Assembly: GCA_038214135.1 (NCBI GenBank)
Contig: JBBQSD010000002.1
Location: 68,251 to 132,250, forward strand
DNA: 64,000 nt
Reading direction: 5' to 3'
DNA from: JANLSE01 sp038214135
GTDB lineage: Bacteria > Chloroflexota > Chloroflexia > Chloroflexales > Roseiflexaceae
In this document: positions 19,153-26,944 of the stretch, in pieces
How the letters are laid out: each line of letters starts with the position of its first letter
Position numbering within the stretch: the first letter of the stretch is position 1
The notes under the pieces: model-generated
The model's database searches: none
What the model saw: the letters and a program-made list of their open reading frames with translations, nothing else
What the model was told of the DNA's origin: nothing
Made by a program: the position numbers and the translations under genes

Positions 19153-19965
19153 CTATTTGTTTTCGACATCTGGGACAGCCAGCATATACCCGGTACCGCG
19201 GACATTTACAAGGTATGATTGGTCGATCTTCTGGCGCAGATTATGGACATGCACCTTGAGCATACTTTGTGCTTCCGATTCTTCCACAGTATAGCCATGG
19301 GTACGGAAGACAATATCGGCATAGGCGAGAACTTGGCCCTGCATTTCGCCAAGGCACAGCAGCAGAGCATACTCAATTGGGGTCAGCCGCAGTGATTGTT
19401 CCTGGAATGTTGCTGCATGGCGATAGCGATCAAGGATCAGTGCCCCAATATGAACATAGCGATCCGGCTGAAGATTCTGCGGCTCGGCAGTTCGTTCAAC
19501 TGGTGGTGATCCAACATGGCGCAACTGTTCAATAACCGTTGCAATGACTCGGATGGCCTCGGATTGTTGTGTTTCAGCGATGTGTTGTTCAACTGCCCGT
19601 GCGACGCAACTCAGCAGCACTTCTGGCGCGAATGGCTTGAGCAAATAATCAAATGCACCAATACGCATGGCGGCAACGGTTGTTTCAATTGAGCCATAGC
19701 CCGTCAGCAGAATGACGACTGGTGGCATCCGCAGTTTGCGCGCCATCGTTAAGACCTGGATACCATCGATCGCTCCAAGGCGAATATCGCTGACCACAAC
19801 ACGGAACATATGCCCATGTTCATCCTGCTTCTCCAGCAGAGCCAGTGCTTGCTCACCATCCGCAGCGGCAGTGACAACATAGCCAGCCTGGGTCAGCACA
19901 TCCGTGAGTAGCCTGCGTAGTGTCGCATCATCCTCAGCCAGGAGAATATCCATAGTTGCTTGCAT
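19153..19965 (-). CDS. Winged-helix response regulator (OmpR/PhoB type)
   Basis: A 270-residue DNA-binding response regulator. The receiver has the acidic pair Asp12-Asp13, phospho-acceptor Asp60 (VVVSDIRLG), Thr in LLTGYG and Lys in LLKPF. A roughly 50-residue linker leads to a Trans_reg_C winged helix (LRLTPIEYALLLCL ... VHVHNLRQKI ... VRGTGYML). ATG 19965 is preceded by AGAGGA. It starts 13 bases after the stop of the PAS kinase gene, making this kinase-regulator pair the only complete two-component system in the block. The receiver looks NtrC-like in places (DIRLG, IETTVAAMRIGAFDYL), an unusual mix with an OmpR output domain. Confidence 0.92.
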   Translation of the reverse strand: MQATMDILLAEDDATLRRLLTDVLTQAGYVVTAAADGEQALALLEKQDEHGHMFRVVVSDIRLGAIDGIQVLTMARKLRMPPVVILLTGYGSIETTVAAMRIGAFDYLLKPFAPEVLLSCVARAVEQHIAETQQSEAIRVIATVIEQLRHVGSPPVERTAEPQNLQPDRYVHIGALILDRYRHAATFQEQSLRLTPIEYALLLCLGEMQGQVLAYADIVFRTHGYTVEESEAQSMLKVHVHNLRQKIDQSYLVNVRGTGYMLAVPDVENK

Positions 19966-19978
19966 CGGGTCGATCCTC

Positions 19979-21193
19979 TTATGAGCTGTATCCTGGCAAT
20001 ACTATCGTAAAAACGCTGCCAACCCCAACCTGGCTATCAACACCAATTGCACCGTTATGGCGTTGGATGATCTGGCGGCTGACTGCCAAACCCAGGCCGG
20101 TTCCCATTGCCCGTGTGGTGAAGAATGGTTTGAAGATCTCTTCCTGTATTTCGGAACGCATGCCCACCCCAGTATCGGCGACTTCCATGATCACCAGCGA
20201 TTGTGCAGGCGCAACCGATGAATCGGGCATAGGTACCTGCGTTGGCCACGCATTCTCTCGGCTTGTGCGAATGGTTATACGCCCGCCAGTGGGCATTGCA
20301 TCAATGGCATTGAGGATCAGATTGAGCAACACCTGGGTAAGTTGGCCGGGATAGCCAGGAACAACCAGTTGTTCTGCACTGAAGCCGCGTTCGACAATCA
20401 CATGATGTTCAGCAAGTGTCGCACCTGTGAGGAGCAGCACCCGATCAACCAGGGCATGCAGTGCGACATCAGCCCGTTCGCCTGTGTCTGGGCGATGAAG
20501 ATCGAGCAACTGGCGCAAGATCGTGCTAATTCGATCAATTTCCTCACGAGCGAGTGTCAGGTAGGTTGTACGGCTTGCATCGACAGCCTGCTCAGCCAGA
20601 AAGAGGCAGCTCTGTATTGAGAGCAGTGGCGTATTGAGCTCGTGTGCAATCGTTGCAATCAACTGGCTGGTGGCTGCCAAACGCTCCTGTTGGATCTCAA
20701 GCGTTTCGATCTGCATGCGATCCGTCACATCGACGACACGCAGAATAATATGTTCACCAGGCTTCGCCGCTCCACCCGCTGCAGAAAGCGTCAGGGTTTG
20801 TATATCGATAACAACCCGATCCCCACTGGATTGGGTATAGCTCTCACGGCGGCGTGGGCGACCATCATACAGTGTTTGGAGGACGACCATCCCAGCTACA
20901 TCAAAGCCAGGATAGGCTTGCAGTGACGACCAGTGCCGCCCAACAACGGCCTCTGGCACAAACGCAAACATCCGCGCCATGGCCTGATTTACAATCTCGA
21001 TGGTACCACTGCCATCAAGCAGTAGGAAGCCATCATCAAGGCCATTAAATAGCGTTTGAAGCAGATCGCGATTGTGCTGAAGCTGGCCTGCACTGGCATT
21101 GCTGGCGAGCTGCTCACGGGCCTCACGCAGTTCTGCTTCGCAGGCAGCCAGGCGGCGAGCCAATTCTTTGCGATCATCATTAGGTATTGACAT
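19979..21193 (-). CDS. PAS-domain histidine kinase
   Basis: A 404-residue soluble histidine kinase. An N-terminal coiled coil (about 5-35) leads to a PAS domain (about 50-170), then HisKA with His184 in IAHELNTPLLS and an ATPase domain with NLILNAIDAM, DTGVGM and GTGLGLAVS. This NtrB-like arrangement fits the NtrC-like receiver of the next gene, 13 bases downstream, its obvious partner. ATG 21193 overlaps the end of the acuI-like gene by 14 bases. The kinase is therefore probably translated from an acuI-kinase-regulator operon, which hints that the system senses something linked to that reductase. Confidence 0.92.
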   Translation of the reverse strand: MSIPNDDRKELARRLAACEAELREAREQLASNASAGQLQHNRDLLQTLFNGLDDGFLLLDGSGTIEIVNQAMARMFAFVPEAVVGRHWSSLQAYPGFDVAGMVVLQTLYDGRPRRRESYTQSSGDRVVIDIQTLTLSAAGGAAKPGEHIILRVVDVTDRMQIETLEIQQERLAATSQLIATIAHELNTPLLSIQSCLFLAEQAVDASRTTYLTLAREEIDRISTILRQLLDLHRPDTGERADVALHALVDRVLLLTGATLAEHHVIVERGFSAEQLVVPGYPGQLTQVLLNLILNAIDAMPTGGRITIRTSRENAWPTQVPMPDSSVAPAQSLVIMEVADTGVGMRSEIQEEIFKPFFTTRAMGTGLGLAVSRQIIQRHNGAIGVDSQVGVGSVFTIVLPGYSS

Positions 21194-22175
21194 CGACAAC
21201 CACACGCCCACGGATCTGGCCTGCGACAATCTGCCGGCTTACTTCGGGTACGTTGGCTAGTGACACGACCTGCACAAGCGAATCAAGCAGTTCTGGCGTA
21301 AGATCCTGGGCGAGCCGTGCCCAGGCAACCTGGCGACGATTGAAGGGGCACAGAACCGACTCAACGCCAAGGAGTTTGGTGCCACGCAGAATGAATGGAA
21401 ACACTGTTGTGTTCAGTTGTACACCGCCAGCATTGCCACAGGCTGCCACCGCGCCATTGTAGGCAAGCGCACGAATAATACCAGCAAGCGTATCGCCGCC
21501 AACCGTATCAATGGCAGCAGCCCATGTCTCGCCTTCGAGTGCGCGGCCAGGAGCGGCAATCTCGGCCCGATCAACAACCCGCGCAGCTCCCAACATGCGT
21601 AAATAATCGTGTGTTTCGGGGCGGCCAGTGGCAGCAACAACGCTGAAGCCAGCTTTCGCAAGTAACGCAACCGCAACACTGCCGACCCCACCAGCCGCCC
21701 CCGTCACCAATACCTCACGGTTATTTGGAACAATCCCGGCTTCTTCGAGCGCCATAACGCACAACATGGCTGTTAGGCCAGCCGTGCCGATTGCCATGCT
21801 ATGCAGCTGGCTCAGGCCATTGGGCAGCGGCACCAACCATTCCGATTTGACGCGGGTGAGTTGGGTGTAACCACCCCAATAGCGCTCACCAATGCCCCAA
21901 CCCGTCAGGATCACAGCATCGCCGGGCTTGTAGGCAGGGCTACCCGATTCGATCACCGTGCCAGCAAGATCGATACCGGGCACAAGTGGAAATGATCGAA
22001 TGATCTTCCCAGTTCCGGTAACAGCCAGGCCATCCTTGTAGTTCAGGCTGGAATAAGCAACCCGCACGATCACATCGCCGGGTGGCAGATCGGCTGGCGT
22101 CAGCGTACGAATCTCGGCTACCGTCGCACCCTCACGCTGATCAACAAGCAGGGCAGTATATGTCTCGGGAAGCAT
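21180..22175 (-). CDS. acuI: Acrylyl-CoA reductase (AcuI/YhdH family, MDR superfamily)
   Basis: A 331-residue zinc-free medium-chain dehydrogenase/reductase. The family marks are YSSLNYKDGLAVTGTGKI near the N-terminus, GIDLAGTV, GWGIGERYWGGY and the nucleotide loop GAAGGVGSVAV. AcuI reduces toxic acrylyl-CoA to propionyl-CoA with NADPH, as in DMSP and 3-hydroxypropionate metabolism. The start is set at ATG 22175, with AAAGG upstream; the longer frame would read through a repeat. It is followed by an overlapping histidine kinase gene. The aldehyde dehydrogenase upstream on the same strand could act in the same C3 route, but this is inference. Confidence 0.88.
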   Translation of the reverse strand: MLPETYTALLVDQREGATVAEIRTLTPADLPPGDVIVRVAYSSLNYKDGLAVTGTGKIIRSFPLVPGIDLAGTVIESGSPAYKPGDAVILTGWGIGERYWGGYTQLTRVKSEWLVPLPNGLSQLHSMAIGTAGLTAMLCVMALEEAGIVPNNREVLVTGAAGGVGSVAVALLAKAGFSVVAATGRPETHDYLRMLGAARVVDRAEIAAPGRALEGETWAAAIDTVGGDTLAGIIRALAYNGAVAACGNAGGVQLNTTVFPFILRGTKLLGVESVLCPFNRRQVAWARLAQDLTPELLDSLVQVVSLANVPEVSRQIVAGQIRGRVVVDVNT

Positions 22176-22193
22176 GAGCGAACCTTTCAAGGC

Positions 22194-22293
22194 CACGGTG
22201 ACATGGTGAAGGGGTGACACGGTGAACGTGCTATTGCGAAGCGGTACAACCTTGATCAAGCATCTGTCACCATGTCACCATGTCACCATGTCA
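22194..22293. repeat. 8-bp tandem repeat with inverted partner between ALDH and acuI
   Basis: GTCACCAT occurs three times in a row from 22266, running into the aldehyde dehydrogenase stop codon. Its complement, as ATGGTGAC-like units, lies at 22194-22225. The two blocks can fold into a long hairpin in the transcript between the genes. Confidence 0.7.
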
Positions 22294-23835
22294 GCGAACA
22301 TCGGGTAGGAGCGTATAATCGGGGAAATTGCCATAGATGCGCTCGCCCGGCCCGGCCTGTGTCACACTCTGTACCAGCAACCGGCCACCAACGAAGGCAC
22401 CCTTCCAGGATTGGCCAATGCCACCAAATGTCTCATCGCGGTCGCCACGCGAGCGAACCTGATTGATGCCAACCTTGAATGAGCGTAGTTCACCTGCGAT
22501 CTGTTTGGCCAGCTGCTTATCATCGCAGGCAATTGAAGAGACCAGATTGCCATTCGATATATTCATCTCGGCAACAAGTTCTTCAAGCCGATCCACAATC
22601 ACGATTGAGTCCAGCGGACCAAATGGTTCATTATGGTGCAGGCGGCAATTGCGTGGCACATTCAGCACGGCTCGGGGTGCGAAATAGGCCGAGTTATCCT
22701 GATTTGGCAGGAACAAGCTCTCATCGAACTCGCCCTCATGCAGGCCAACTGCACCATTGCCAATTGCCTCGCTGTACATGACATTCAGTTCCTCGACCTT
22801 TTTGTTGTTGATCAGCGGTCCGAAATCGAGGGTCGGCAGTGGGTCATTCGGCGCATCGACCAGGGTTGGGTTGCCGAATTTGAGCGATTTGAGGACGGGC
22901 AGGTACATTTCTAGAAACTTCGGAAATAATTCTCGCTGGACAACAAAACGCACATAGGCGGTACAGCGTTGTTTGCCATAATCAAAACCCTTTTTAAGTT
23001 GGCTGGTCAGGGGTTTCCAATCGGAGTATTTCCAAATCCCGTAGCAGTTCACGCCTTCCATCTCCAGCATATAGCGCTTCTCGCGGTCGTAGAGGCTGGA
23101 GGCAATATCGCGGCCATTGGTCTTTCCACCAACAAAGGCCAGGCAATCAACATCGGTATTGCGGACAAGCGCATCACTGAGTTGGCCACCAGAACCGCTG
23201 ACAAGCGAGACGGGCAGGCCAGCGCGGCGTGCAATCGCCATGCCGACGGTCAGCGCATACAGGCTACCATCGGTTGGGGTTTTTGCGATCACCGAATTGC
23301 CAGCCAGTACCTGCACGAGCATTGCGTGAACAAGTACCGAGTAGGGGTAATTCCAGGAAGCAATATTCGAAATCAGGCCAATTGGAGAACGGCCCACGAG
23401 CATACCAGGAATTTCTTCCAGATACCATTCCACACCACTAATGCAGCGATCCACATCGACGCAGGCCTGGGCGTAGGGCTTGCCGATCTCCCAGATCAGC
23501 AGCCGTGCGATCAGTTCACGATGTTCGCGCAGGCCGTCGAGGCATTCCTTGACACGCCGCCGCCGCTCATCCAGATCAACCTTTGCCCATTCGTGTTGCT
23601 CGGCGGCAGCAAATTTCACCGCGTGGCGGGCAGATTCAAGATCAAGCATTGGCATGGTGCCAAGCGTCGTGCCATCGACTGCCGAAAAGTAATGTTTGCC
23701 ATGGCCAGCATGGCCCCACTGTCCCTCAATCAGGTTGAGCACATGGCCGCCAGAGTCAAAGGCCTCTGGCACCATGGATCGCGCATTTGCAATCACATTC
23801 GGCCAGGCAACATCGCGAGCGATCACCTTCGTCAT
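22291..23835 (-). CDS. Aldehyde dehydrogenase family protein
   Basis: A 514-residue NAD(P)-dependent aldehyde dehydrogenase. The catalytic Cys291 lies in GKQRCTAY, and the general-base Glu in MLEMEGVN, about 29 residues before it. The cofactor region shows SNIASWNYPYSV and AKTPTDGS. The motifs deviate from the usual LELGGK and GQxC forms, so this is a divergent subfamily and the substrate cannot be named. ATG 23835 follows AGAGGAA at good distance; a slightly longer start at 23850 exists. It is divergent from the ABC-F leader, sharing the region 23836-23981. Confidence 0.88.
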   Translation of the reverse strand: MTKVIARDVAWPNVIANARSMVPEAFDSGGHVLNLIEGQWGHAGHGKHYFSAVDGTTLGTMPMLDLESARHAVKFAAAEQHEWAKVDLDERRRRVKECLDGLREHRELIARLLIWEIGKPYAQACVDVDRCISGVEWYLEEIPGMLVGRSPIGLISNIASWNYPYSVLVHAMLVQVLAGNSVIAKTPTDGSLYALTVGMAIARRAGLPVSLVSGSGGQLSDALVRNTDVDCLAFVGGKTNGRDIASSLYDREKRYMLEMEGVNCYGIWKYSDWKPLTSQLKKGFDYGKQRCTAYVRFVVQRELFPKFLEMYLPVLKSLKFGNPTLVDAPNDPLPTLDFGPLINNKKVEELNVMYSEAIGNGAVGLHEGEFDESLFLPNQDNSAYFAPRAVLNVPRNCRLHHNEPFGPLDSIVIVDRLEELVAEMNISNGNLVSSIACDDKQLAKQIAGELRSFKVGINQVRSRGDRDETFGGIGQSWKGAFVGGRLLVQSVTQAGPGERIYGNFPDYTLLPDVR

Positions 23836-23956
23836 AGATTCCTCTATCATCGATATAGGGCGGTCAACATATTCTATTATACCGTGTAAATCATGATAGC
23901 AGATTTTGCGTTAACAATTGCAAGAACGCCAGTCGAATGTCAGCCGAATAAATGTC

Positions 23957-23982
23957 AGCCAAATAGCGCATGCCATTTGGCT
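23957..23982. promoter_or_regulatory. Palindrome overlapping the -35 region of the ABC-F promoter (possible operator)
   Basis: AGCCAAAT (23957-23964) and ATTTGGCT (23975-23982) form a perfect 8-bp inverted repeat with a 10-base spacer. The right arm touches the candidate -35 at 23982. It could bind a dimeric regulator acting on the ABC-F gene, the divergent aldehyde dehydrogenase gene, or both. Confidence 0.45.
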
Positions 23983-24010
23983 AGACACAATCGCGCTTCT
24001 GCGCTATGAT
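23982..24010 (+). promoter_or_regulatory. Candidate sigma-70-type promoter of the ABC-F leader
   Basis: TAGACA (23982-23987), a 17-bp spacer, then TATGAT (24005-24010). Transcription would start near 24017 and give a leader of about 135 bases before the ABC-F start codon. Confidence 0.6.
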
Positions 24011-24074
24011 TGCCATTGCTGTGCCCCGGCAATAGGCCGCAGCCGGCTGCTACCCACGAAGCAAGGAGTGTTCC

Positions 24075-24113
24075 ATGCTAAGCCACACAATCCATCATCC
24101 AACCGCCGTTTAG
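24075..24113 (+). CDS. Candidate leader peptide MLSHTIHHPTAV
   Basis: A 12-codon ORF too short for normal gene calling. It has a perfect AAGGAG (24063-24068) six bases before ATG 24075 and ends in TAG at 24111-24113. The peptide is His/Thr-rich. Its stop codon lies three bases before the first of two competing hairpins that control access to the ABC-F ribosome-binding site. The layout matches the leader peptides of ribosome-mediated attenuators known for ABC-F and erm resistance genes. Function is inferred from layout only; the peptide resembles nothing I recognise. Confidence 0.55.
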   Translation: MLSHTIHHPTAV

Positions 24114-24116
24114 CTT

Positions 24117-24147
24117 GGAGACACCCGCTGTCTCCGTTGAAGGAGAC
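24117..24147 (+). promoter_or_regulatory. Competing hairpins controlling the ABC-F ribosome-binding site
   Basis: Three short segments can pair in two exclusive ways. GGAGACA (24117-24123) pairs with TGTCTCC (24129-24135), leaving the ABC-F AAGGAG (24140-24145) free. Alternatively GTCTCC (24130-24135) pairs with GGAGAC (24142-24147), which hides that site. A ribosome at the leader stop codon would cover the first segment and favour the closed form, whereas one stalled earlier would leave it free. Confidence 0.55.
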
Positions 24148-24151
24148 GCAT

Positions 24152-25825
24152 ATGCTTCAAACCCGCAACCTCAGTAAAAGTTATGGCCCAACAACGATTA
24201 TTGCCGATGCATCGCTGATCATCAATGATGGTGAGCGCGTTGGGCTGATCGGCCCGAATGGTGTTGGGAAATCGACATTATTGCGCTGCATCACTGGCCA
24301 CGAGCAACCCGATAAAGGCACGATTGTTCGCTCACCCGCCGATCTGACGATTGGCTATCTTTCGCAGGCACTCGATCTCCCTGATGGAACGACTGTTGGT
24401 GCGTTTCTGGCCGCTGCCCAGGCCGATTTTACGATTGCCGAACAGCAGCTACAAATCGCCGCCGACGCACTTTCTAGCACGAATGATCTGGAGCCAGCGC
24501 TGGCTACCTATGATAGTGCGCTTGCGCGTTTCGATGCGCTTGGCGGCTATGCACGCGAACATCGGGCGACGGCGATTCTGGATGGCCTGGGTTTGCGCGA
24601 TATTACTGCGGAACGAGAAACTGGATCGCTGAGTGGTGGCCAGAAAACACGTTTGGGCCTGGCAGCGCTGCTACTTGGCGAGCCAGGGCTGTTACTACTT
24701 GATGAACCAACCAATCATCTCGATATCGAAGCACTCGAATGGTTGGAAGGCTTTGTCACAAGCTACCCTCGTTCGGTGCTGATTGTTTCGCACGACCGTG
24801 CCTTCCTCGATTCGACCGTTGAGCGGATTGTGCATCTCGATCCAGAGACGCGCAGCCTACGCAGTTACTCTGGGAACTATAGCGACTTTGCCGAGGCGCG
24901 AGCGCAGGAGCATGCTGCCCATGTTGAGGCCTGGAAAAAGCAGCAGGAATATGTTACCAGTGTGCGTTCCGATATTGGGCGGCTGAAGGGCCAGGCGCTG
25001 AGCGTGGAACTGACAACAACGCCAAGCCAGCCACAGGTGCGCCGCTTGGCCAAGAAGGTTGCCAAAAAAGCCAAATCCCGCGAACGAAAACTCGAACGCT
25101 ATCTCGATTCGGATGAGCGCGTGGAGAAACCGCGCCAGCGCTGGGGCATCAAACTCGATTTCGGTGAAGCCCAGGAAAGCGGCCGTGCAGTCGTTCGGGT
25201 TGAGCAGATGGGCTTCGACTATGCAACAACCATTGGCGATCAAGAACCAGTATTGCTCCATGATATAACCTTCGAGATTGGCTATGGCGAACGGGTTGCG
25301 ATTGTTGGGCCAAATGGAACCGGCAAGACAACACTGCTGCGGCTTCTTGAAGGCAAACTGCAACCGCTGACCGGGCGAGTACGGCTTGGTGCAGCAGTAC
25401 GGCTGGGGGTTCTTTCACAGGAACACGAAACGCTGAACCCGCGCCAGACGATCCTCGAATGTGTGTTAAGCTCACGGCCAATGAGCGAGACGGAGGCGCG
25501 CAACTTTTTGCACCTGTTCTTATTCGGCGGCGATAGTGTGTTCAAGCCAATCGAGGCATGTTCGCTTGGTGAGCGTAGCCGCCTCCAACTAGCGTTGCTG
25601 GTGCTGAGAGGCTGTAATCTGCTATTGTTGGATGAACCGCTCAACCATCTTGATATTGATGGGCGCGAACATTTTGAAGAGGCGCTCGATGCATTTGAAG
25701 GAACCGTGATCGCAATTTCACACGACCGCACATTTCTGCATCATTTTGCCGAACGTGTGTTAGCAATCCGCGATGGCCAGATCCATTCGTATGCCGATTA
25801 TGCTGAGTATTTAATGCAGCGATAG
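24152..25825 (+). CDS. ABC-F family ATPase (ribosome-associated)
   Basis: A 557-residue soluble protein with two ABC domains and no membrane segment, so it is a translation factor or antibiotic ribosome-protection protein of the ABC-F class, not a transporter. Walker A motifs are GPNGVGKST (34-42) and GPNGTGKTT (386-394), Walker B motifs LLLLDEPTNHLD and LLLLDEPLNHLD. The first signature is LSGGQKTRLGL; the second is degenerate (SLGERSRLQL). The interdomain linker contains a very basic segment (RRLAKKVAKKAKSRERK) of the kind that reaches the ribosomal P site. ATG 24152 has AAGGAG 6 bases upstream. The leader and hairpins suggest induction by ribosome stalling. The hydroxypyruvate isomerase-like gene follows 12 bases later. 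Confidence 0.92.
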   Translation: MLQTRNLSKSYGPTTIIADASLIINDGERVGLIGPNGVGKSTLLRCITGHEQPDKGTIVRSPADLTIGYLSQALDLPDGTTVGAFLAAAQADFTIAEQQLQIAADALSSTNDLEPALATYDSALARFDALGGYAREHRATAILDGLGLRDITAERETGSLSGGQKTRLGLAALLLGEPGLLLLDEPTNHLDIEALEWLEGFVTSYPRSVLIVSHDRAFLDSTVERIVHLDPETRSLRSYSGNYSDFAEARAQEHAAHVEAWKKQQEYVTSVRSDIGRLKGQALSVELTTTPSQPQVRRLAKKVAKKAKSRERKLERYLDSDERVEKPRQRWGIKLDFGEAQESGRAVVRVEQMGFDYATTIGDQEPVLLHDITFEIGYGERVAIVGPNGTGKTTLLRLLEGKLQPLTGRVRLGAAVRLGVLSQEHETLNPRQTILECVLSSRPMSETEARNFLHLFLFGGDSVFKPIEACSLGERSRLQLALLVLRGCNLLLLDEPLNHLDIDGREHFEEALDAFEGTVIAISHDRTFLHHFAERVLAIRDGQIHSYADYAEYLMQR

Positions 25826-25837
25826 GGAGGGAACGGC

Positions 25838-26599
25838 GTGGCAAATATCAAACAATCCGTGGCATGGTGGTGTTTTACACCACGGATGCTCACACCCGAA
25901 CAACTGGTTCGTGCAGCAGCCGACATTGGCTATGTTGCAATCGATCTGGCCCCACCAGAACACTGGGGATTGGTTAAGGAACATGGGCTGGTGAATAGTG
26001 CTGTCAGTGGGCATGTATCAATTGCCGAGGGGCTGAACCGGCGTGAGAATCACGAGCGAATCGAGCGCGAACTGCTGGCCAATATTCGGCTGGCCGAGCA
26101 GTGGGCCATTCCAAACCTGATCTGCTTTAGTGGCAACCGGGCCGGGCTGAGCGATGCCGATGGAGCCGAGATCTGTGCGGATGGGTTGCGGCGGGTTGCA
26201 CGTGCCGCAGAGGATGCAGGAGTGACACTCATCCTCGAACTGCTCAACAGCAAGATCGATCATCACGATTACCAGGCCGATCACACCGATTGGGGTGTTC
26301 GGGTGTGTGAACTCGTTGACTCACCGAGTGTGCGGCTGCTCTACGATATCTATCACATGCAGATCATGGAGGGCGATATTATTCGCACCATCCGCCAGCA
26401 CAACCAATGGTTCGGGCACTACCATACTGCTGGCAATCCTGGCCGCCATGAGATCGATGCAACCCAGGAAATTTACTATCCATCGATCATGCAGGCCATT
26501 CAGGCAACCAACTACAGTGGCTATGTCGCACAGGAATTTGTTCCAGCAGGCGATCCGATTGCCGCACTGCGTGATGCGTTTGCACGCTGCAATGTGTAG
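25838..26599 (+). CDS. hyi: Hydroxypyruvate isomerase-like TIM-barrel enzyme
   Basis: A 253-residue cytosolic sugar isomerase of the AP-endonuclease-2/xylose isomerase-like family. It begins MANIKQSVAWWCF, close to known hydroxypyruvate isomerases. The metal ligands are seen as Glu in LILELLNSK, Asp and His in LLYDIYHMQ, His in GHYHTAGNPGRHE and the final Glu in AQEFVPAGDP. Hyi interconverts hydroxypyruvate and tartronate semialdehyde in glyoxylate metabolism; related proteins act on four-carbon acid sugars. GTG 25838 has a strong AGGGAGGG. It lies 12 bases behind the ABC-F gene, so both are likely on one mRNA, perhaps by chance. Confidence 0.85.
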   Translation: MANIKQSVAWWCFTPRMLTPEQLVRAAADIGYVAIDLAPPEHWGLVKEHGLVNSAVSGHVSIAEGLNRRENHERIERELLANIRLAEQWAIPNLICFSGNRAGLSDADGAEICADGLRRVARAAEDAGVTLILELLNSKIDHHDYQADHTDWGVRVCELVDSPSVRLLYDIYHMQIMEGDIIRTIRQHNQWFGHYHTAGNPGRHEIDATQEIYYPSIMQAIQATNYSGYVAQEFVPAGDPIAALRDAFARCNV

Positions 26600-26623
26600 C
26601 AGCACAGGCGCGACCAGTGTGCC

Positions 26624-26694
26624 ATAGAGACGCAATCACCGCCCGGTAGAGACGCAAGATTTTGCGTCTCTACATTAGACCGTTGCATCTCTAT
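26624..26694. repeat. Nested GTAGAGACGCAA inverted repeats between convergent genes
   Basis: An inner hairpin (GTAGAGACGCAA, 26646-26657, with its complement at 26662-26673) lies within an outer pair (ATAGAGACGCAA, 26624-26635, with TTGCATCTCTAT, 26683-26694). It sits between hyi and yidD, which converge, and may serve as a two-way terminator. The same core is at 43377-43403. Confidence 0.8.
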
Positions 26695-26708
26695 AAGGTT
26701 TGCCATGA

Positions 26709-26918
26709 TCACGGAACCGGATCATGGCCGCCATGTGCCCAGGGATGGCAGCGCAGGATGCGCCTGATGCCCATGTATGAGCCACGCAGCGCCCCATATT
26801 TGCGAATGGCCTCAAGTGTGTATTGTGAACACGATGGCGTATAGATGCAACTTGGTGGCATCAGCGGTGAGATGAAACGTTGATAGAATCGAATAATTTG
26901 GATGAATAGCCATTGCAT
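26709..26918 (-). CDS. yidD: Membrane protein insertion efficiency factor YidD
   Basis: A 69-residue protein of the YidD family, which helps YidC insert inner-membrane proteins. The signature is complete: FYQRFISPL, then CIYTPSCSQYTLEAI, GSYMGIRRILRCHPW and the closing GGHDPVP. An N-terminal amphipathic helix is typical. ATG 26918 is chosen because AAGGA lies upstream and the longer frame overlaps moaB. The usual rpmH-rnpA-yidD-yidC context is absent; here it follows moaB by 26 bases. Confidence 0.93.
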   Translation of the reverse strand: MQWLFIQIIRFYQRFISPLMPPSCIYTPSCSQYTLEAIRKYGALRGSYMGIRRILRCHPWAHGGHDPVP

Positions 26919-26944
26919 GATCCGAAATCCTTGTTGATTTATTA

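Noticed and set aside
22969..23889. 306-codon plus-strand ORF opposite the aldehyde dehydrogenase
   Set aside because: Pure antisense to a gene with catalytic motifs; no ribosome site or recognisable domain.
24039..24050. GCAGCCGGCTGC palindrome in the ABC-F leader considered as a terminator or riboswitch part
   Set aside because: Only 12 bp with no T run, and no known riboswitch core is visible around it; kept only as part of the leader.
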